A stretch of 19,621 nt of DNA from the NCBI GenBank assembly GCA_964585585.1, contig CAZPEL010000020.1, positions 1 through 19,621 on the forward strand. Reading direction: 5' to 3'. A program made the translations under genes and the position numbers. Numbering within the stretch: position 1 is the stretch's first letter; every line of letters begins with the position of its first letter. The notes below the pieces were generated by a model. That model was not told the DNA's origin. It was given only the letters and a program-made list of their open reading frames with translations, and searched no databases. Shown here piece after piece: positions 1-9,920 of this stretch. The stretch is from CAZNAQ01 sp964585585. Its GTDB lineage: Bacteria > Patescibacteriota > Patescibacteriia > Patescibacteriales > JAGXOH01.

Positions 1-3000
1 CTTATAATAGATTATAAACTCGGAAGCTTCTCCGCTGCTGGTATCCTGCCAAACCAGATCAACGCTTCCGTTCTTTACCACAAAATCATTGATATTGGGC
101 GCTGTCGGAGCTACAACATCTGCCGGCACAGCAGAAACCTCGGAAGAATAATCACTCTCCGCTACGCTTTCATAGACGGCGGTCACCGAGAAATAATAAG
201 TCTGGCCATTGCTTAAACCGTCAATTTCATACAGATCCCCGGTATTATAGGGAGCGGCGGTCGGTTCCACTGCCAAAGAATTGGAATAAGGAGTTCCGGG
301 GTGAGTTCCGTAATATACCCTATATTCTTCAAGCGTCTCTTCCGGGGGGACCGAAATATCGTTCCAATCCAAACCCACGACACCGCCTTCATTCCAGTTG
401 GTGCTGGTTCCGGTGGCGGACAAGGAAATTCCTTCACTCGTGGGCAGGAGCTCGCGGAAAAAGTAAGATTCCTTAACTATATCGCCTTGCCCTTCTCTAT
501 TGATAGTGTCCTCGCTTAAAATGGCCGGCAGATCGTCAGCGGTGATATCCCTTTGTCCGCTATCCCGGCAATAATAGATCTCATAATTCATTGCCGGACA
601 ACTTCCTTCCACACAATTAGGGTCGCTACCTTGGACATTATCCCTCCAGGGCTGCCAGGTTCCGTCACTGGCAAAGGGCGGCCAAGGATTGTTGCAGATA
701 AACACCCATACTTCGGACATCCCCTCGGTCCCGTCTCCGCCGTAACCGCCTATATCATCAATTAAGTTGATTTCAGCCCTAACATTGGTATTGCCGTCAG
801 TTACATCATTTTGAGCCGCCACCAATTGTCTATTAGAATCAGCGGAAAAAGGGGCGGTGTTGAAATCCACTATTTGAGTGTTGTCTATACTCCAATTCCA
901 ATTCCAACTATAAACCGTGGAGATAGGAGCTAAACTCTGGGGGTCATCACCTCCGGATTTAGCTATTGCCCGGAAGACTTTATCCCGATCATAACCCCTA
1001 ATGGAAACTGTATCAAAGGTATTATCGTTGGGATTGGAATCATTTTCATCCAAACTATTATCGGTGGTTTTAAATAAATACGAAGAAGGTTTTATGTCCA
1101 CATGATCCACGGCGCAAACTCCGTTATTGCCTTGATCCGGCAAAGTGGTAAAGGACCAAATATAGGAATGAGGGTATTGGATCCCGTTAAAATTGCTATT
1201 ACTTATCACCGGAGAAGTGGAAGAAGCGTTTATGCCTATCCCCCAAGAACTAAGAACCCCGGTTTCACTGTCCAAATCTTCATCACCTCTTATGATCACG
1301 AAATACTTACGATCAGTGTCTAAAAGTTGATTCGGGGTGAAGGTCATCTGGGTGGTGCCGTCGGATAAGTGGTTCCCCTCCACGGATCCGGAGACGGCGC
1401 AATAATTATTGGCCGGGGAGGGCGGGTCGCTGGCATAAGCTTGGTCCGTAAACAAGGAAGCTATTTTATGCCAAGTTCTGTATATCTTTTGCTTGAAATC
1501 GCCCCACAAACGGGCCAGAATATTATCACTGTTTTGCCAATTATTTTCCCGAGAAGCTAAATAAGTGGTTCCATCCGGACAGGGCTGGCTATATTCTCCA
1601 ACCACTATAACATTGCCAATAAGACTGCTTGTTCTCATTTGGCTGTCAAAATTGGCCGTAATAAGGGCGTTACTACATATTTGTTCCGCCCCATCAGCGG
1701 GCGTGGTAGAAGAAACACCGGGACGATTACGGCAACAAGTATCAGAACCGCAGCCCACATCGGCCGGATCCCCGCAATCACCATCCTCGGAGCAGCCGCA
1801 ACACAGACCCCGATCCGCCCCGGTGCAGGGACTCTTGTCCGCCTGGCAATTCAGGCCGGTACCATAACTATCACAATCAGTTGTCGAATCCGGGTCACAA
1901 CAACAATAACCGCAATCCGGATAACTGGCTCCTCCTCCGGAACTAGTCAAACATTGGAAAGGGTTGGAACAAATGGAAGTATTACAAGAAGTGGTTGAAG
2001 TCAGGGAGTGGCAACTCATACCCAAGCCGGAAGGAGTCCCCAAGGCGCATTCGGTCTGGCAAGTGCTGGTGGAAGTATAGGTTTCCTGGGTGGAAGAAGG
2101 GACCGGGTTGGGTATATCGCAAATATCATTGGCCAGATCACATTGATAATATTGGCAATAGGCCAGATCCGGGGAATCTCCGGTTATCATGGAAAAATCG
2201 CCGGTACCGCCGCGGCAAGCGTCGCTTTCCTCGGCGTCCACACAGCAAGTGGAATGGTGATTGGAGCACAATTCAGCAGTATTCAAAGTGGCGCAATCCC
2301 GGCATACTCCCTCCGGAGTGCCGTCCCCGTCCGGATCCGCTTCCACATCACAATATTTGCCCTCAGAACCGCTACAAACGCAGGCCTCATCCGATAATTG
2401 TTGTTCCGCCGGACTGATAGTTCCGTTGCCGTCCTCATCGATCCGACAACCGGAACAATAACCATAAGTATCAGTGTCCGTAGCGGTGGCATCACTACCG
2501 CAATCCCCCTCGCAACTCAGGTTAATCACATCATTGGAAGAAGGATCCAAAAAACTACAGCAATCCTGCTGGGCATAAGGTTCACCGGTCGCAGCATTAT
2601 TTCCTATACGGCAACAACATTCACACAAAGAGGACTCGGTCCTGACGCAGTCATCCCCGCTGCAACTGGCTCCATTGGGACAGATCACGCCGTTGGCCGC
2701 GCAAAAACCGCGGTCATCCCCGTCCTGGTCATCGGAACAAGAACCGTTCTCGCAAATATCACAAGTGGGCGTGGTTGGGGATATGCTGTCCAAACACCGG
2801 TTATTACCCACATTTATCCAACCGCCGGGACAGCTCTGATCAGTCCTTAGCTGCCAATGGCCCGCTCCGTTGTACTCCACGCACCTGGTATCATAATCCC
2901 GGGGATTGCCATTAAAAGTCAAAGTCCGCTCCTGCGGTAGATCGCATTCTACCTCACTACCTCCGCCGGTCAAATAAACGCATTGATTCATAGTATTGTT

Positions 3001-5283
3001 ATAGTCGCAATCATTACCCCCGGTTCCGCAATTACCCACTCCGCTATTGCAATAAGCGGCGGTACAGCCGTCCTCGACCACCACTGAAGTATCTCCGCCC
3101 TCATAAAAAGAGCACCTACCGGAGGAATTGGGACACATCAAAGTACTGGAACAGACATCAAGGGCCTGGCTCCTTTCCTCACAACTACTAAAATTGGAAT
3201 TGTCTATGGAAGTGGTCCCAAAACCGGTATCAAATTCCCATTCATAGACACTGGATAATATATTCAAATAACAATCAGACATAGAATTTCGACACCTGCC
3301 TTCTTCCATGGTTCCTTGGGGACAACAGATCTGACTGGCCCCGCAGGCCTGGTCCGGATTATCCGCTTCCGTGCATAGGCCCACTCGGAATTCCATACCA
3401 TTGCCTTCCAGGCCTCCCCTGAGAACTCGAGTGGGACCGGTTAGGGCGTTTTGATGAACAGTAGTATCCACTCTCTGGGCATCCCCGGAAGCACTGGGTC
3501 CCCAATGATCAATATCGGTCTGGTCCTGGTTGCGGTAAAACCTGACCGTATCAGTGGCGTTGCCAAAATCCTCCCCCCATAAACTAACATCACTGTTTTG
3601 GGGCCCCATGGTCGGCTGAATTTTGCATAAATTGGGAGTAACGGGCAAAGTGTTGTCTATATCAAATTGATTCGGACTTAATTCGGAAGTATCTATGGTC
3701 CAACTGCCGATCTCCATGGTGATGATATAATTCCCGTCCGAAGCGGAAGAAGGAACCTTGATTATAACCTGGTCATCGGTCCAGACACTTTCTTGACAAA
3801 CCGCGGGAAAATCATAACTGGCCTCGTAACCGGAGCCCGGGGTGCCGAAATAAACCCGCTTACTTCCCTGCTGTCGCCCAAAGCCGTCACCGCGAATAGT
3901 AACATACTCTCCGGCCGGCCCGGCATGGGGATTCGGGGGTCCGGCGGAAAAAGAAGAAATATAAGGTCCGGTATAGGGCTCGGGTAATTTGGTAAAATTC
4001 ATGTAATTACTGTAAATATCCGCCTCTTCCACATAAGTGGTGGTGTCCCCGGCCTCGATACTGGGAACTTCGGCATCCCCGTTTAACGTGGAAGTGGAAA
4101 AATGGGAATCATAAGCGGGAACAGAATCTCCGTAACTACCGAAATAAGCTTCACTGTCCTGAAGTCTGATCCCCTGATAGGTTATGGTATCGTGCATATG
4201 GGCTGAAGAGGTGGACAATTGACATAAACCGGGCCTTTCAATGGTATTTTGCAAAAAGTCCGGAATAGCGGGACCAATGGCATTGTCACTGGAGTCGCTC
4301 ATACCATCGCTTCTCTCCACCGCAATAGTGCTGGTAGCTGATATTCCGCTGGGAACCACGGCCACTATCTGGTTGGGACCCCAATTATCATTACAATTGG
4401 GATTGACCGCGGAGGCCATGGAAGCGGTGGTGGTTCCGCCGACTCCGACAAAATATAAATTACCGGTAGTAGTGCCGAAATAATGACCGCCTATACTGAC
4501 CAAATTACCCGGAGCTCCGTTGGGGGTACTGTGATCGCAGACATCACCGCCGGAACAGTCGGAATCGTTCTGGCAGGGAGTGTTGATATTATTTTCGCAA
4601 AAACCGCCCATGGGACTGATATATTCGATTATCGGGGTATCGGCGCAATGGCAATCCGGCTCGCATTCGTCGGAAATACATTGGATATCCTGGGGTATAC
4701 AGGCGGTGGTGGAGGCGCTACACTCGTCTCCGGGGCCTCCCTGGGGCTGACAAGTACAGCTGGAAGGGTCGCAATATTCATTTATATTACACATGGAATG
4801 GTCCGGAGTGGTGCATACACCGGGAGTTCCGGCGGCGTCACAATAGGTCGTGCCCGGAGAGGAGGTGGGGATGGTCGGTCCGCCGGTACCCGGACCCGAA
4901 CCGGTCTGGTTTCCGGTGGCGGATAAAATATTATTAATAAGGAAAGTGGCTATACCAAAGGAGGCCAAAATAATTATCAGGCCTATTATAGCCGCTTTTA
5001 GAATGTTTTTGGCCTTGTCTATCTTTTCCTGGTTGCCGTTGCTGGTCATCCATAGAAAGCCGGCGTAAATGATCAAACCCAGAGCTAAAACGCCCAAAAA
5101 CCCGAGGATCACCCGGATAATATTGGCTATGATTATCCTGGGATCGGTGGCGCTCAGTCCGGTGGCGTTGCCATAGGTCATTCCCAGATCCGAGGAGGCC
5201 AGAGCCCAAACCGAATCCGCGCCCCAAAAGAAGAGGACGCCTACCAAACAGGCAAAAATTAAAAATTTTATTCTTTTAGACAT
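1..5283 (-). CDS. Giant pilin-fused Cys-rich surface protein, 3' end beyond window
   Basis: The frame is open from ATG 5281-5283 to the left edge: 1761 codons with no in-frame stop in my codon-by-codon scan. Residues 1-27 form a signal peptide ending in VWA. Residues about 50-78 and 92-118 are two membrane helices separated by a Lys-rich loop, as in the Patescibacteria family annotated as type IV secretion pilin (TrbC/VirB2-like). This topology puts the rest outside the cell. Then come a Cys-rich stretch (about 134-250), IPT/TIG-like domains (about 217-330, 437-525 and from 548), a long Cys/Asp-rich region (about 640-1185) with an EF-hand-like loop DEDGNGTISPAE at 949-960, a Big_5-like domain from 1188, and FN3-like domains (about 1617-1725 and from 1727). 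It follows the paralogue at 5297-7987 by 13 bases with no SD, so co-transcription is likely. An adhesion or cell-contact role is inferred; the function is unknown. Confidence 0.85.
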   Translation of the reverse strand, partial: MSKRIKFLIFACLVGVLFFWGADSVWALASSDLGMTYGNATGLSATDPRIIIANIIRVILGFLGVLALGLIIYAGFLWMTSNGNQEKIDKAKNILKAAIIGLIIILASFGIATFLINNILSATGNQTGSGPGTGGPTIPTSSPGTTYCDAAGTPGVCTTPDHSMCNINEYCDPSSCTCQPQGGPGDECSASTTACIPQDIQCISDECEPDCHCADTPIIEYISPMGGFCENNINTPCQNDSDCSGGDVCDHSTPNGAPGNLVSIGGHYFGTTTGNLYFVGVGGTTTASMASAVNPNCNDNWGPNQIVAVVPSGISATSTIAVERSDGMSDSSDNAIGPAIPDFLQNTIERPGLCQLSTSSAHMHDTITYQGIRLQDSEAYFGSYGDSVPAYDSHFSTSTLNGDAEVPSIEAGDTTTYVEEADIYSNYMNFTKLPEPYTGPYISSFSAGPPNPHAGPAGEYVTIRGDGFGRQQGSKRVYFGTPGSGYEASYDFPAVCQESVWTDDQVIIKVPSSASDGNYIITMEIGSWTIDTSELSPNQFDIDNTLPVTPNLCKIQPTMGPQNSDVSLWGEDFGNATDTVRFYRNQDQTDIDHWGPSASGDAQRVDTTVHQNALTGPTRVLRGGLEGNGMEFRVGLCTEADNPDQACGASQICCPQGTMEEGRCRNSMSDCYLNILSSVYEWEFDTGFGTTSIDNSNFSSCEERSQALDVCSSTLMCPNSSGRCSFYEGGDTSVVVEDGCTAAYCNSGVGNCGTGGNDCDYNNTMNQCVYLTGGGSEVECDLPQERTLTFNGNPRDYDTRCVEYNGAGHWQLRTDQSCPGGWINVGNNRCLDSISPTTPTCDICENGSCSDDQDGDDRGFCAANGVICPNGASCSGDDCVRTESSLCECCCRIGNNAATGEPYAQQDCCSFLDPSSNDVINLSCEGDCGSDATATDTDTYGYCSGCRIDEDGNGTISPAEQQLSDEACVCSGSEGKYCDVEADPDGDGTPEGVCRDCATLNTAELCSNHHSTCCVDAEESDACRGGTGDFSMITGDSPDLAYCQYYQCDLANDICDIPNPVPSSTQETYTSTSTCQTECALGTPSGLGMSCHSLTSTTSCNTSICSNPFQCLTSSGGGASYPDCGYCCCDPDSTTDCDSYGTGLNCQADKSPCTGADRGLCCGCSEDGDCGDPADVGCGSDTCCRNRPGVSSTTPADGAEQICSNALITANFDSQMRTSSLIGNVIVVGEYSQPCPDGTTYLASRENNWQNSDNILARLWGDFKQKIYRTWHKIASLFTDQAYASDPPSPANNYCAVSGSVEGNHLSDGTTQMTFTPNQLLDTDRKYFVIIRGDEDLDSETGVLSSWGIGINASSTSPVISNSNFNGIQYPHSYIWSFTTLPDQGNNGVCAVDHVDIKPSSYLFKTTDNSLDENDSNPNDNTFDTVSIRGYDRDKVFRAIAKSGGDDPQSLAPISTVYSWNWNWSIDNTQIVDFNTAPFSADSNRQLVAAQNDVTDGNTNVRAEINLIDDIGGYGGDGTEGMSEVWVFICNNPWPPFASDGTWQPWRDNVQGSDPNCVEGSCPAMNYEIYYCRDSGQRDITADDLPAILSEDTINREGQGDIVKESYFFRELLPTSEGISLSATGTSTNWNEGGVVGLDWNDISVPPEETLEEYRVYYGTHPGTPYSNSLAVEPTAAPYNTGDLYEIDGLSNGQTYYFSVTAVYESVAESDYSSEVSAVPADVVAPTAPNINDFVVKNGSVDLVWQDTSSGEASEFIIYYK

Positions 5284-5296
5284 ACTGTTTTAAAAA

Positions 5297-7987
5297 TTAA
5301 GGGCAGGTCTCGGATCCATATACGTCCCCGTTGCAACAGGTGGGATTATTATTATCCATTCCGTCACAATTAGGCCCGTCACTGGGCTTGAAACAATTTT
5401 GATAAATGTCCTTAACCCCGGACCCCACCTGAGACCGATAAGTAATAGAATCGGCAAACATGGAATGATTCAATAAAACTCGGGTCCGGTTGGGGTAACC
5501 GTCTATCGGCGGTTCATCCTCCACTCCTTCTTTAGTCACCCAGTAACCGAGAGCGCTTCCGGCGAAATTCCAAATATTGATCAATTTGTGCACTGTTGTT
5601 TCCCCTTCTACAACAATCCTGGTTTCTCCACTGTTCAAACTACTGGACTGCATTAAGGTATTAAAACCTATCTCCACCGGATCGATTAAATTGTCAGTGG
5701 TTTCTTCCAAATCAGGATTGATACCGACTATTTCCGGAGGTTCTGTCCTTAATTCATCATTGGTCCAAAAGCTCCAAGTATAGTTGTCTCCGTTATCAGT
5801 GTTGGCCACATTCTCGTCATAATAACTGACCGGACCCTCGGCGCCCCTGACTTTGTTACCATTCAGGGAATTGTTGGCGGCGTCGGCTATGCCTTCCAGG
5901 GGTAAATGGGACAGGGGATAATTTCGGTCATCGGAAGTGGTGGCCGTATCTTGGTCATCCACGCAAGTCTCGTCGACATCATTGCAGTCAATACAAGACT
6001 CACAGGCATTATAAGGACTGCGGGTGGTGCAATTATTGGTACATTCTTCCAATTCGGCCGCTACCATTTCCACCCGGATATTGGCGTTCTCCGGCAGACA
6101 ATAGATCCTTTCCCCGCAAGCATTGACCCCGCATTCGTTATCACTCTGAAATTCTATGGTGCTATATCTATTGGATATCAAAAATTTTCCGGATAAATAA
6201 TCATTAACACACTGATTAGTGCTGTCATCGCAATCAAAGGACAAACAATCGGAGTTCTCGCTACAGCCGGCCCCATCACCCGAAGCTCCGGATTCGGCAT
6301 TAACGATCCGAATATAGTCATCTACCTCCCCGGCCGACCCGGAAACAGTAACCGGGTTAATGGCATCGTTAAAATTGACCTGAATAATGGCGTTTTTGGG
6401 TTTATCCCGGCGACCATTCACATTGACCACTTCTTCTTCATCCGCGCCGCCGCTCATGGAAGTAATGGTAAAATCACCATCATTATTATTGTCATTGCCT
6501 TGAAGAAAAATATTATTGCCGTCGCTTCCGGCTGTTTCCGCCCGGATATTGACCATACTACCGGTAGAGGAAGCTATTAGGTCGCTCCGACCGTCCAATC
6601 TGGCCGCTATATTGGAAGCGGTGCTATCGGAATTGGGTCCGACCAGGATCTCATTCGGCTGGATGGTGCCTCCGCCCACAAAAGTATAAGTATTAGCGTT
6701 AACATTCAAACTGTCAGCCGGACGCATGGCCTCTACTTCTATGTTCCAAAAATGGCCACTACTATAGGGATAGTTTACAGTAAAACTTAGTATACCCGGA
6801 AAATTAACGGTATCTCCCTGGAATTGAGAGGTCCCCAAACTGTTTCCGGTGCTAATATTTTCCAAAGTGGCGGTTATTCCGTCCGGCTCCACGGCCAATC
6901 TCAAAGTTCCATCCTGTTCACAATTTGGGTTCACCTCCGCCTCAACATTGGAACTGGCCGGTCCTTGGGGGGTAACCAAGGTAGAGGTGGCCGGTTCGTA
7001 ATATTCCGGATTATTGTTCAATAAGATATCTCCGGAGGCAAATTCTAAAGAAGAGACCACCTGGGTGTCATCTTGGCTGTTATCCGGCGGCGGAAAAACG
7101 GTGGTCACCTCCGGCGGATCCAGGTCCAATCTATTACTGACCTCGAACTGCCACTCCAGGAAATTCTGCTGACAAGTATTAAAGGCGCCATCGCCGTTAC
7201 TCTTTAAAACATCATTGGACATATAGACGCTATACCAGATGTACTCGGAAGGAGAACCCAAATATTCGTCCGGGGTAAAAACAAAAGTTTGGTCATTCGA
7301 GGTCTGATCCACTCTGACATTGCTAAGATAATTACTGAAATTATCATTGGTCTTGTAGATCCGGATCCGGCCGTCGTCGATGATGTTCTCGCCGTCGCAC
7401 TCCCCGTTACCATTGGCATCGTTGCATATCGAGGCGGGATCCAAGGGTTCCTTGAAAGTAACCATTATAGAAGTATTTCTGGGGACATCCTCCTGGCCCG
7501 GAGCCGGATAAACACTTTGGACGATACAACTGCCGATAGCTCCCAGGCCGCCGCTACTACCCCCGGGTGACATGGATGGAGGCGGGGTATCCCCCAGGGC
7601 CTCTAACATTTTATTCAAAACAAAAGTGGTGATACCGAATGAAGTCAAAATTATTAATAAACCGATAGCGGCGTTCTTTAAAACTTTTTTGGCCTGGTCT
7701 ATTTTTTCCGGATTACCCTGGCTGGTCATCCATAAAAACCCTCCATAAACCACCAAGGCCAAGGCCAAAACACCCAAAAAGCCCAGGACTACCTGAATGA
7801 TCCGGGCTATGATTATACGAGGGTCGGTGGAAGGCAAAAGGGTGGAATTGCCGTATTCCATTCCCAGGTCCAACGCCCCGGCCCAAACCGTTTCCGGCAA
7901 CAAAAAAACAGCACCGGCCATAATGGCCATAAACAAAAATGCTGCTTTTTTAGAAAAAGATATTTTGTTTTTAAAACAAGAAAGCAT
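5297..7987 (-). CDS. Pilin-fused surface protein with Ig-like domains (896 aa)
   Basis: This is the first gene of the two-gene surface operon. Residues 1-36 look like a signal peptide (basic start, hydrophobic core, VWA end). Residues about 58-86 and 105-127 are two membrane helices nearly identical in pattern to the downstream paralogue, including DPRIII, GFLGVLAL and GFLWMTS, and match the T4SS-pilin-like family. A Pro/Gly/Ser linker follows, then a Big_5 (SbsA-type Ig-like) domain at about 152-283, further Ig-like segments, a Cys-rich module with the C-x-x-N-S-D-C pattern, and a last Big_5-like domain at about 750-865. The protein ends in a short Cys-rich tail, ETCP. The start gives an intact signal peptide, but no SD precedes it. 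A surface or contact role is inferred from topology. The abrupt Cys-rich end could mean that a longer ancestor was split. Confidence 0.88.
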   Translation of the reverse strand: MLSCFKNKISFSKKAAFLFMAIMAGAVFLLPETVWAGALDLGMEYGNSTLLPSTDPRIIIARIIQVVLGFLGVLALALVVYGGFLWMTSQGNPEKIDQAKKVLKNAAIGLLIILTSFGITTFVLNKMLEALGDTPPPSMSPGGSSGGLGAIGSCIVQSVYPAPGQEDVPRNTSIMVTFKEPLDPASICNDANGNGECDGENIIDDGRIRIYKTNDNFSNYLSNVRVDQTSNDQTFVFTPDEYLGSPSEYIWYSVYMSNDVLKSNGDGAFNTCQQNFLEWQFEVSNRLDLDPPEVTTVFPPPDNSQDDTQVVSSLEFASGDILLNNNPEYYEPATSTLVTPQGPASSNVEAEVNPNCEQDGTLRLAVEPDGITATLENISTGNSLGTSQFQGDTVNFPGILSFTVNYPYSSGHFWNIEVEAMRPADSLNVNANTYTFVGGGTIQPNEILVGPNSDSTASNIAARLDGRSDLIASSTGSMVNIRAETAGSDGNNIFLQGNDNNNDGDFTITSMSGGADEEEVVNVNGRRDKPKNAIIQVNFNDAINPVTVSGSAGEVDDYIRIVNAESGASGDGAGCSENSDCLSFDCDDSTNQCVNDYLSGKFLISNRYSTIEFQSDNECGVNACGERIYCLPENANIRVEMVAAELEECTNNCTTRSPYNACESCIDCNDVDETCVDDQDTATTSDDRNYPLSHLPLEGIADAANNSLNGNKVRGAEGPVSYYDENVANTDNGDNYTWSFWTNDELRTEPPEIVGINPDLEETTDNLIDPVEIGFNTLMQSSSLNSGETRIVVEGETTVHKLINIWNFAGSALGYWVTKEGVEDEPPIDGYPNRTRVLLNHSMFADSITYRSQVGSGVKDIYQNCFKPSDGPNCDGMDNNNPTCCNGDVYGSETCP

Positions 7988-8038
7988 GGGGCAATATAGT
8001 AAATTTTTTGACTAACTTCGGCTGAACCGATTCTTTAT

Positions 8039-8066
8039 TTGCAGCTTTTTCGATTGATGTTATATT
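8039..8066 (+). promoter_or_regulatory. Possible promoter of rel
   Basis: TTGCAG (8039-8044), 16 bases, then TATATT (8061-8066); TATTAT at 8063-8068 with an 18-base spacer is an alternative. It overlaps the -10 of the divergent surface-operon promoter, so the two could compete. Confidence 0.35.
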
Positions 8067-8093
8067 ATATAAACACCCTTAAAGATCGATCAA
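8064..8093 (-). promoter_or_regulatory. Promoter of surface-protein operon
   Basis: Read on the minus strand, TTGATC (8088-8093), an 18-base spacer and TATAAT (8064-8069) lie about 75 bases before the start at 7987. The -10 is a perfect consensus. Confidence 0.6.
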
Positions 8094-8160
8094 GCGATAT
8101 CGGTCCACAATTTCAATATTTAATAAAATTATAACATAAAAAAAATAAACCACCAAACAA

Positions 8161-9618
8161 ATGACCATTGATCAGCTTCTACAAAAGGTCAAAGACAATA
8201 ATCCGAAAGCTGATACGGAGTTATTAAGGTTAGCTTATGATTTTGCGGACAAGGCCCACCAGAACAACTACCGCAAGAACGGCGATCCCCAGATCCAGCA
8301 TTGCCTGCATACCGCTTTTCTCCTGGCCCAGATCAAGGCCGACACCAACACGGTTATGGCCGGATTGCTGCATGATGTGCCGGAGGACACGGAATACAGC
8401 TTGGAAGAAATAGAAAAGAACTTCGGTTCCGAGGTGGCTTCCCTGGTGGAGGGAGTGATCAAATTGGGCAAAATAAAATACCGCGGCATAGAAAAATATA
8501 AAGAGAATCTAAGAAAAATGTTTCTGGCCATGGCCCAGGACCTGAGAGTTATCCTGATCCGTTTCAGCGATCGGCTGCACAACCTCAGAACCCTGGACGC
8601 CCTGCCTGAAGACAACCGGCAAAGAATAGCCAAGGAAACCTTGGAGATATACGCTCCCATAGCCGGTCTGCTGGGAATCGAGAGATTCAAATGGCAAATG
8701 GAGGATATGTGCTTCAAATTCCTGCATCCGGAAGAATACAACAAACTGGAATACAGATATGAAGTGGAAAAAAAGGCGGAAAGAAGAAGACACATCCAAA
8801 AAGTGAAAAGCATCCTGGAAAAAGAACTGGACAAAAACAGTGTTAACTACAAAATAGAAAGCCGGATGAAACACTTATATAGTATTTACACCAAGATGCA
8901 GAACAAGGACAGGGCCTTTGACGAGATCCATGATGTTTTCGCCCTGAGGATCATAGCGGATAATATCACGGATTGCTACAAGATCCTGGGGGTGATCCAC
9001 GACCTCTGGAAGCCCCAACCGGGCAAATTCAAAGATTATGTCTCCGTGCCCAAGCCCAACGGTTACCGCAGTCTCCATACCACTGTTTTCGGACCCGAGG
9101 GCAAAATGACCGAATTCCAGATCCGGACTCGAGAAATGGATGACGAGGCCAAGTTCGGTATCGCCGCCCATTGGCACTATAAACTCAAGGGGGCCGAGGA
9201 AAAGAAACAGCCCCAATGGGTCAAGGAGATCCTGGACATGCAGAGAAACATCAAGGATTCCAACGACCTGGTCAATAAAGCTAAATTCGATATCTTTCAA
9301 AACCGCATCTTTGTCTTTTCCCCCAAGGGAGATGTGTTTGAACTACCCGAAAACGCCACTCCCGTAGATTTCGCCTATGCCGTCCATACCGATATCGGCA
9401 ACAAGGCCTCGGTGGCCATAGTCAACGAACAAATATCCACCCTGGACCACACCCTAAAAAACGGCGATCTGGTGGAAATAAAAGTGGACAAGAATCGCAA
9501 AGGCCCCAATACTAACTGGATGAAATTCGTTAAAACCAAAAGGGCCAAAGAAAAGATCAAACAAAACGCTCAAAAATCCGGTTTTGGAAACATCAAAAAA
9601 TTCATCCCCAAAATATAA
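8161..9618 (+). CDS. rel: Rel/SpoT-family (p)ppGpp synthetase/hydrolase, short form
   Basis: RSH family enzyme that makes and/or degrades (p)ppGpp, the starvation alarmone. The HD hydrolase domain (about 25-175) keeps H47, H71-D72, E75-D76 and N141 in DRLHNLRT, so hydrolase activity is expected. The usual HP after the first helix is HC here. The synthetase domain (about 235-345) has KFKDYVSVPKPNGYRSLHT and TEFQIRT with the expected acidic residue E318. A TGS domain covers about 381-443. The protein stops at 485 residues, whereas canonical Rel/SpoT proteins are about 700 or more, so the C-terminal ACT and associated regulatory domains are absent. No SD precedes the ATG. It is the only confident plus-strand gene in the window. 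Assignment to the family is secure; the balance of synthesis and hydrolysis is not. Confidence 0.95.
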   Translation: MTIDQLLQKVKDNNPKADTELLRLAYDFADKAHQNNYRKNGDPQIQHCLHTAFLLAQIKADTNTVMAGLLHDVPEDTEYSLEEIEKNFGSEVASLVEGVIKLGKIKYRGIEKYKENLRKMFLAMAQDLRVILIRFSDRLHNLRTLDALPEDNRQRIAKETLEIYAPIAGLLGIERFKWQMEDMCFKFLHPEEYNKLEYRYEVEKKAERRRHIQKVKSILEKELDKNSVNYKIESRMKHLYSIYTKMQNKDRAFDEIHDVFALRIIADNITDCYKILGVIHDLWKPQPGKFKDYVSVPKPNGYRSLHTTVFGPEGKMTEFQIRTREMDDEAKFGIAAHWHYKLKGAEEKKQPQWVKEILDMQRNIKDSNDLVNKAKFDIFQNRIFVFSPKGDVFELPENATPVDFAYAVHTDIGNKASVAIVNEQISTLDHTLKNGDLVEIKVDKNRKGPNTNWMKFVKTKRAKEKIKQNAQKSGFGNIKKFIPKI

Positions 9619-9645
9619 AAGACCCCGCTCCAGGCGGGGCCTTTT
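9617..9645 (-). terminator. Intrinsic terminator of rpsU, possibly shared with rel
   Basis: A 12-base-pair stem (9617-9628 with 9634-9645) and 5-base loop between convergent genes. The single mismatch on the plus strand (A9622/C9640) becomes a G-U pair on the minus strand, where a T-rich tract follows. It therefore looks tuned for rpsU transcripts but may also stop rel. Confidence 0.85.
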
Positions 9646-9667
9646 ATACTGTCTTTTTAAATGGTGG

Positions 9668-9895
9668 TTATCTTTCATCTTCGGGTAATTTCCCGATCTT
9701 TTTCAAGTATTCCTTCTTTTCCCGGATCTGCTTACCTACCAAGGCCTGTTGTTTTCTTTCCCTTTTATTCATTTTGGAATTCAAGTATCTTTTTTCCTTG
9801 GCCTTGTTCAGTTTTTTGCTGTTCTGTAGGTAGAGCTTAAATCTCCGCAAAAAACTCTCGAAACTCTCGCCATCCTTTCTCTTTATTTCCGCCAT
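9668..9895 (-). CDS. rpsU: Small ribosomal subunit protein bS21
   Basis: A 75-residue, very basic protein with the bS21 signature: start MAEIKRKDGESFESFLRRFK, then Lys/Arg-rich helices. bS21 sits on the 30S platform near the 3' end of 16S rRNA, next to the anti-SD. It is the last gene of the lepB-hisS-rpsU operon, 59 bases after hisS. Unlike its operon partners it has a strong SD (AGGAGGTG, 9906-9913) about 10 bases before the ATG, and a perfect hairpin just upstream of that. This layout suggests separate translational control (inference). Confidence 0.88.
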   Translation of the reverse strand: MAEIKRKDGESFESFLRRFKLYLQNSKKLNKAKEKRYLNSKMNKRERKQQALVGKQIREKKEYLKKIGKLPEDER

Positions 9896-9920
9896 AAGAT
9901 ATGTCCACCTCCTATTCTAG

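Noticed and set aside
301..4926. Many plus-strand ORFs of 60-150 codons opposite the giant surface gene
   Set aside because: They are shadows of one uninterrupted 1761-codon minus frame with signal peptide and recognisable domains; their translations are low-complexity and have no SD.
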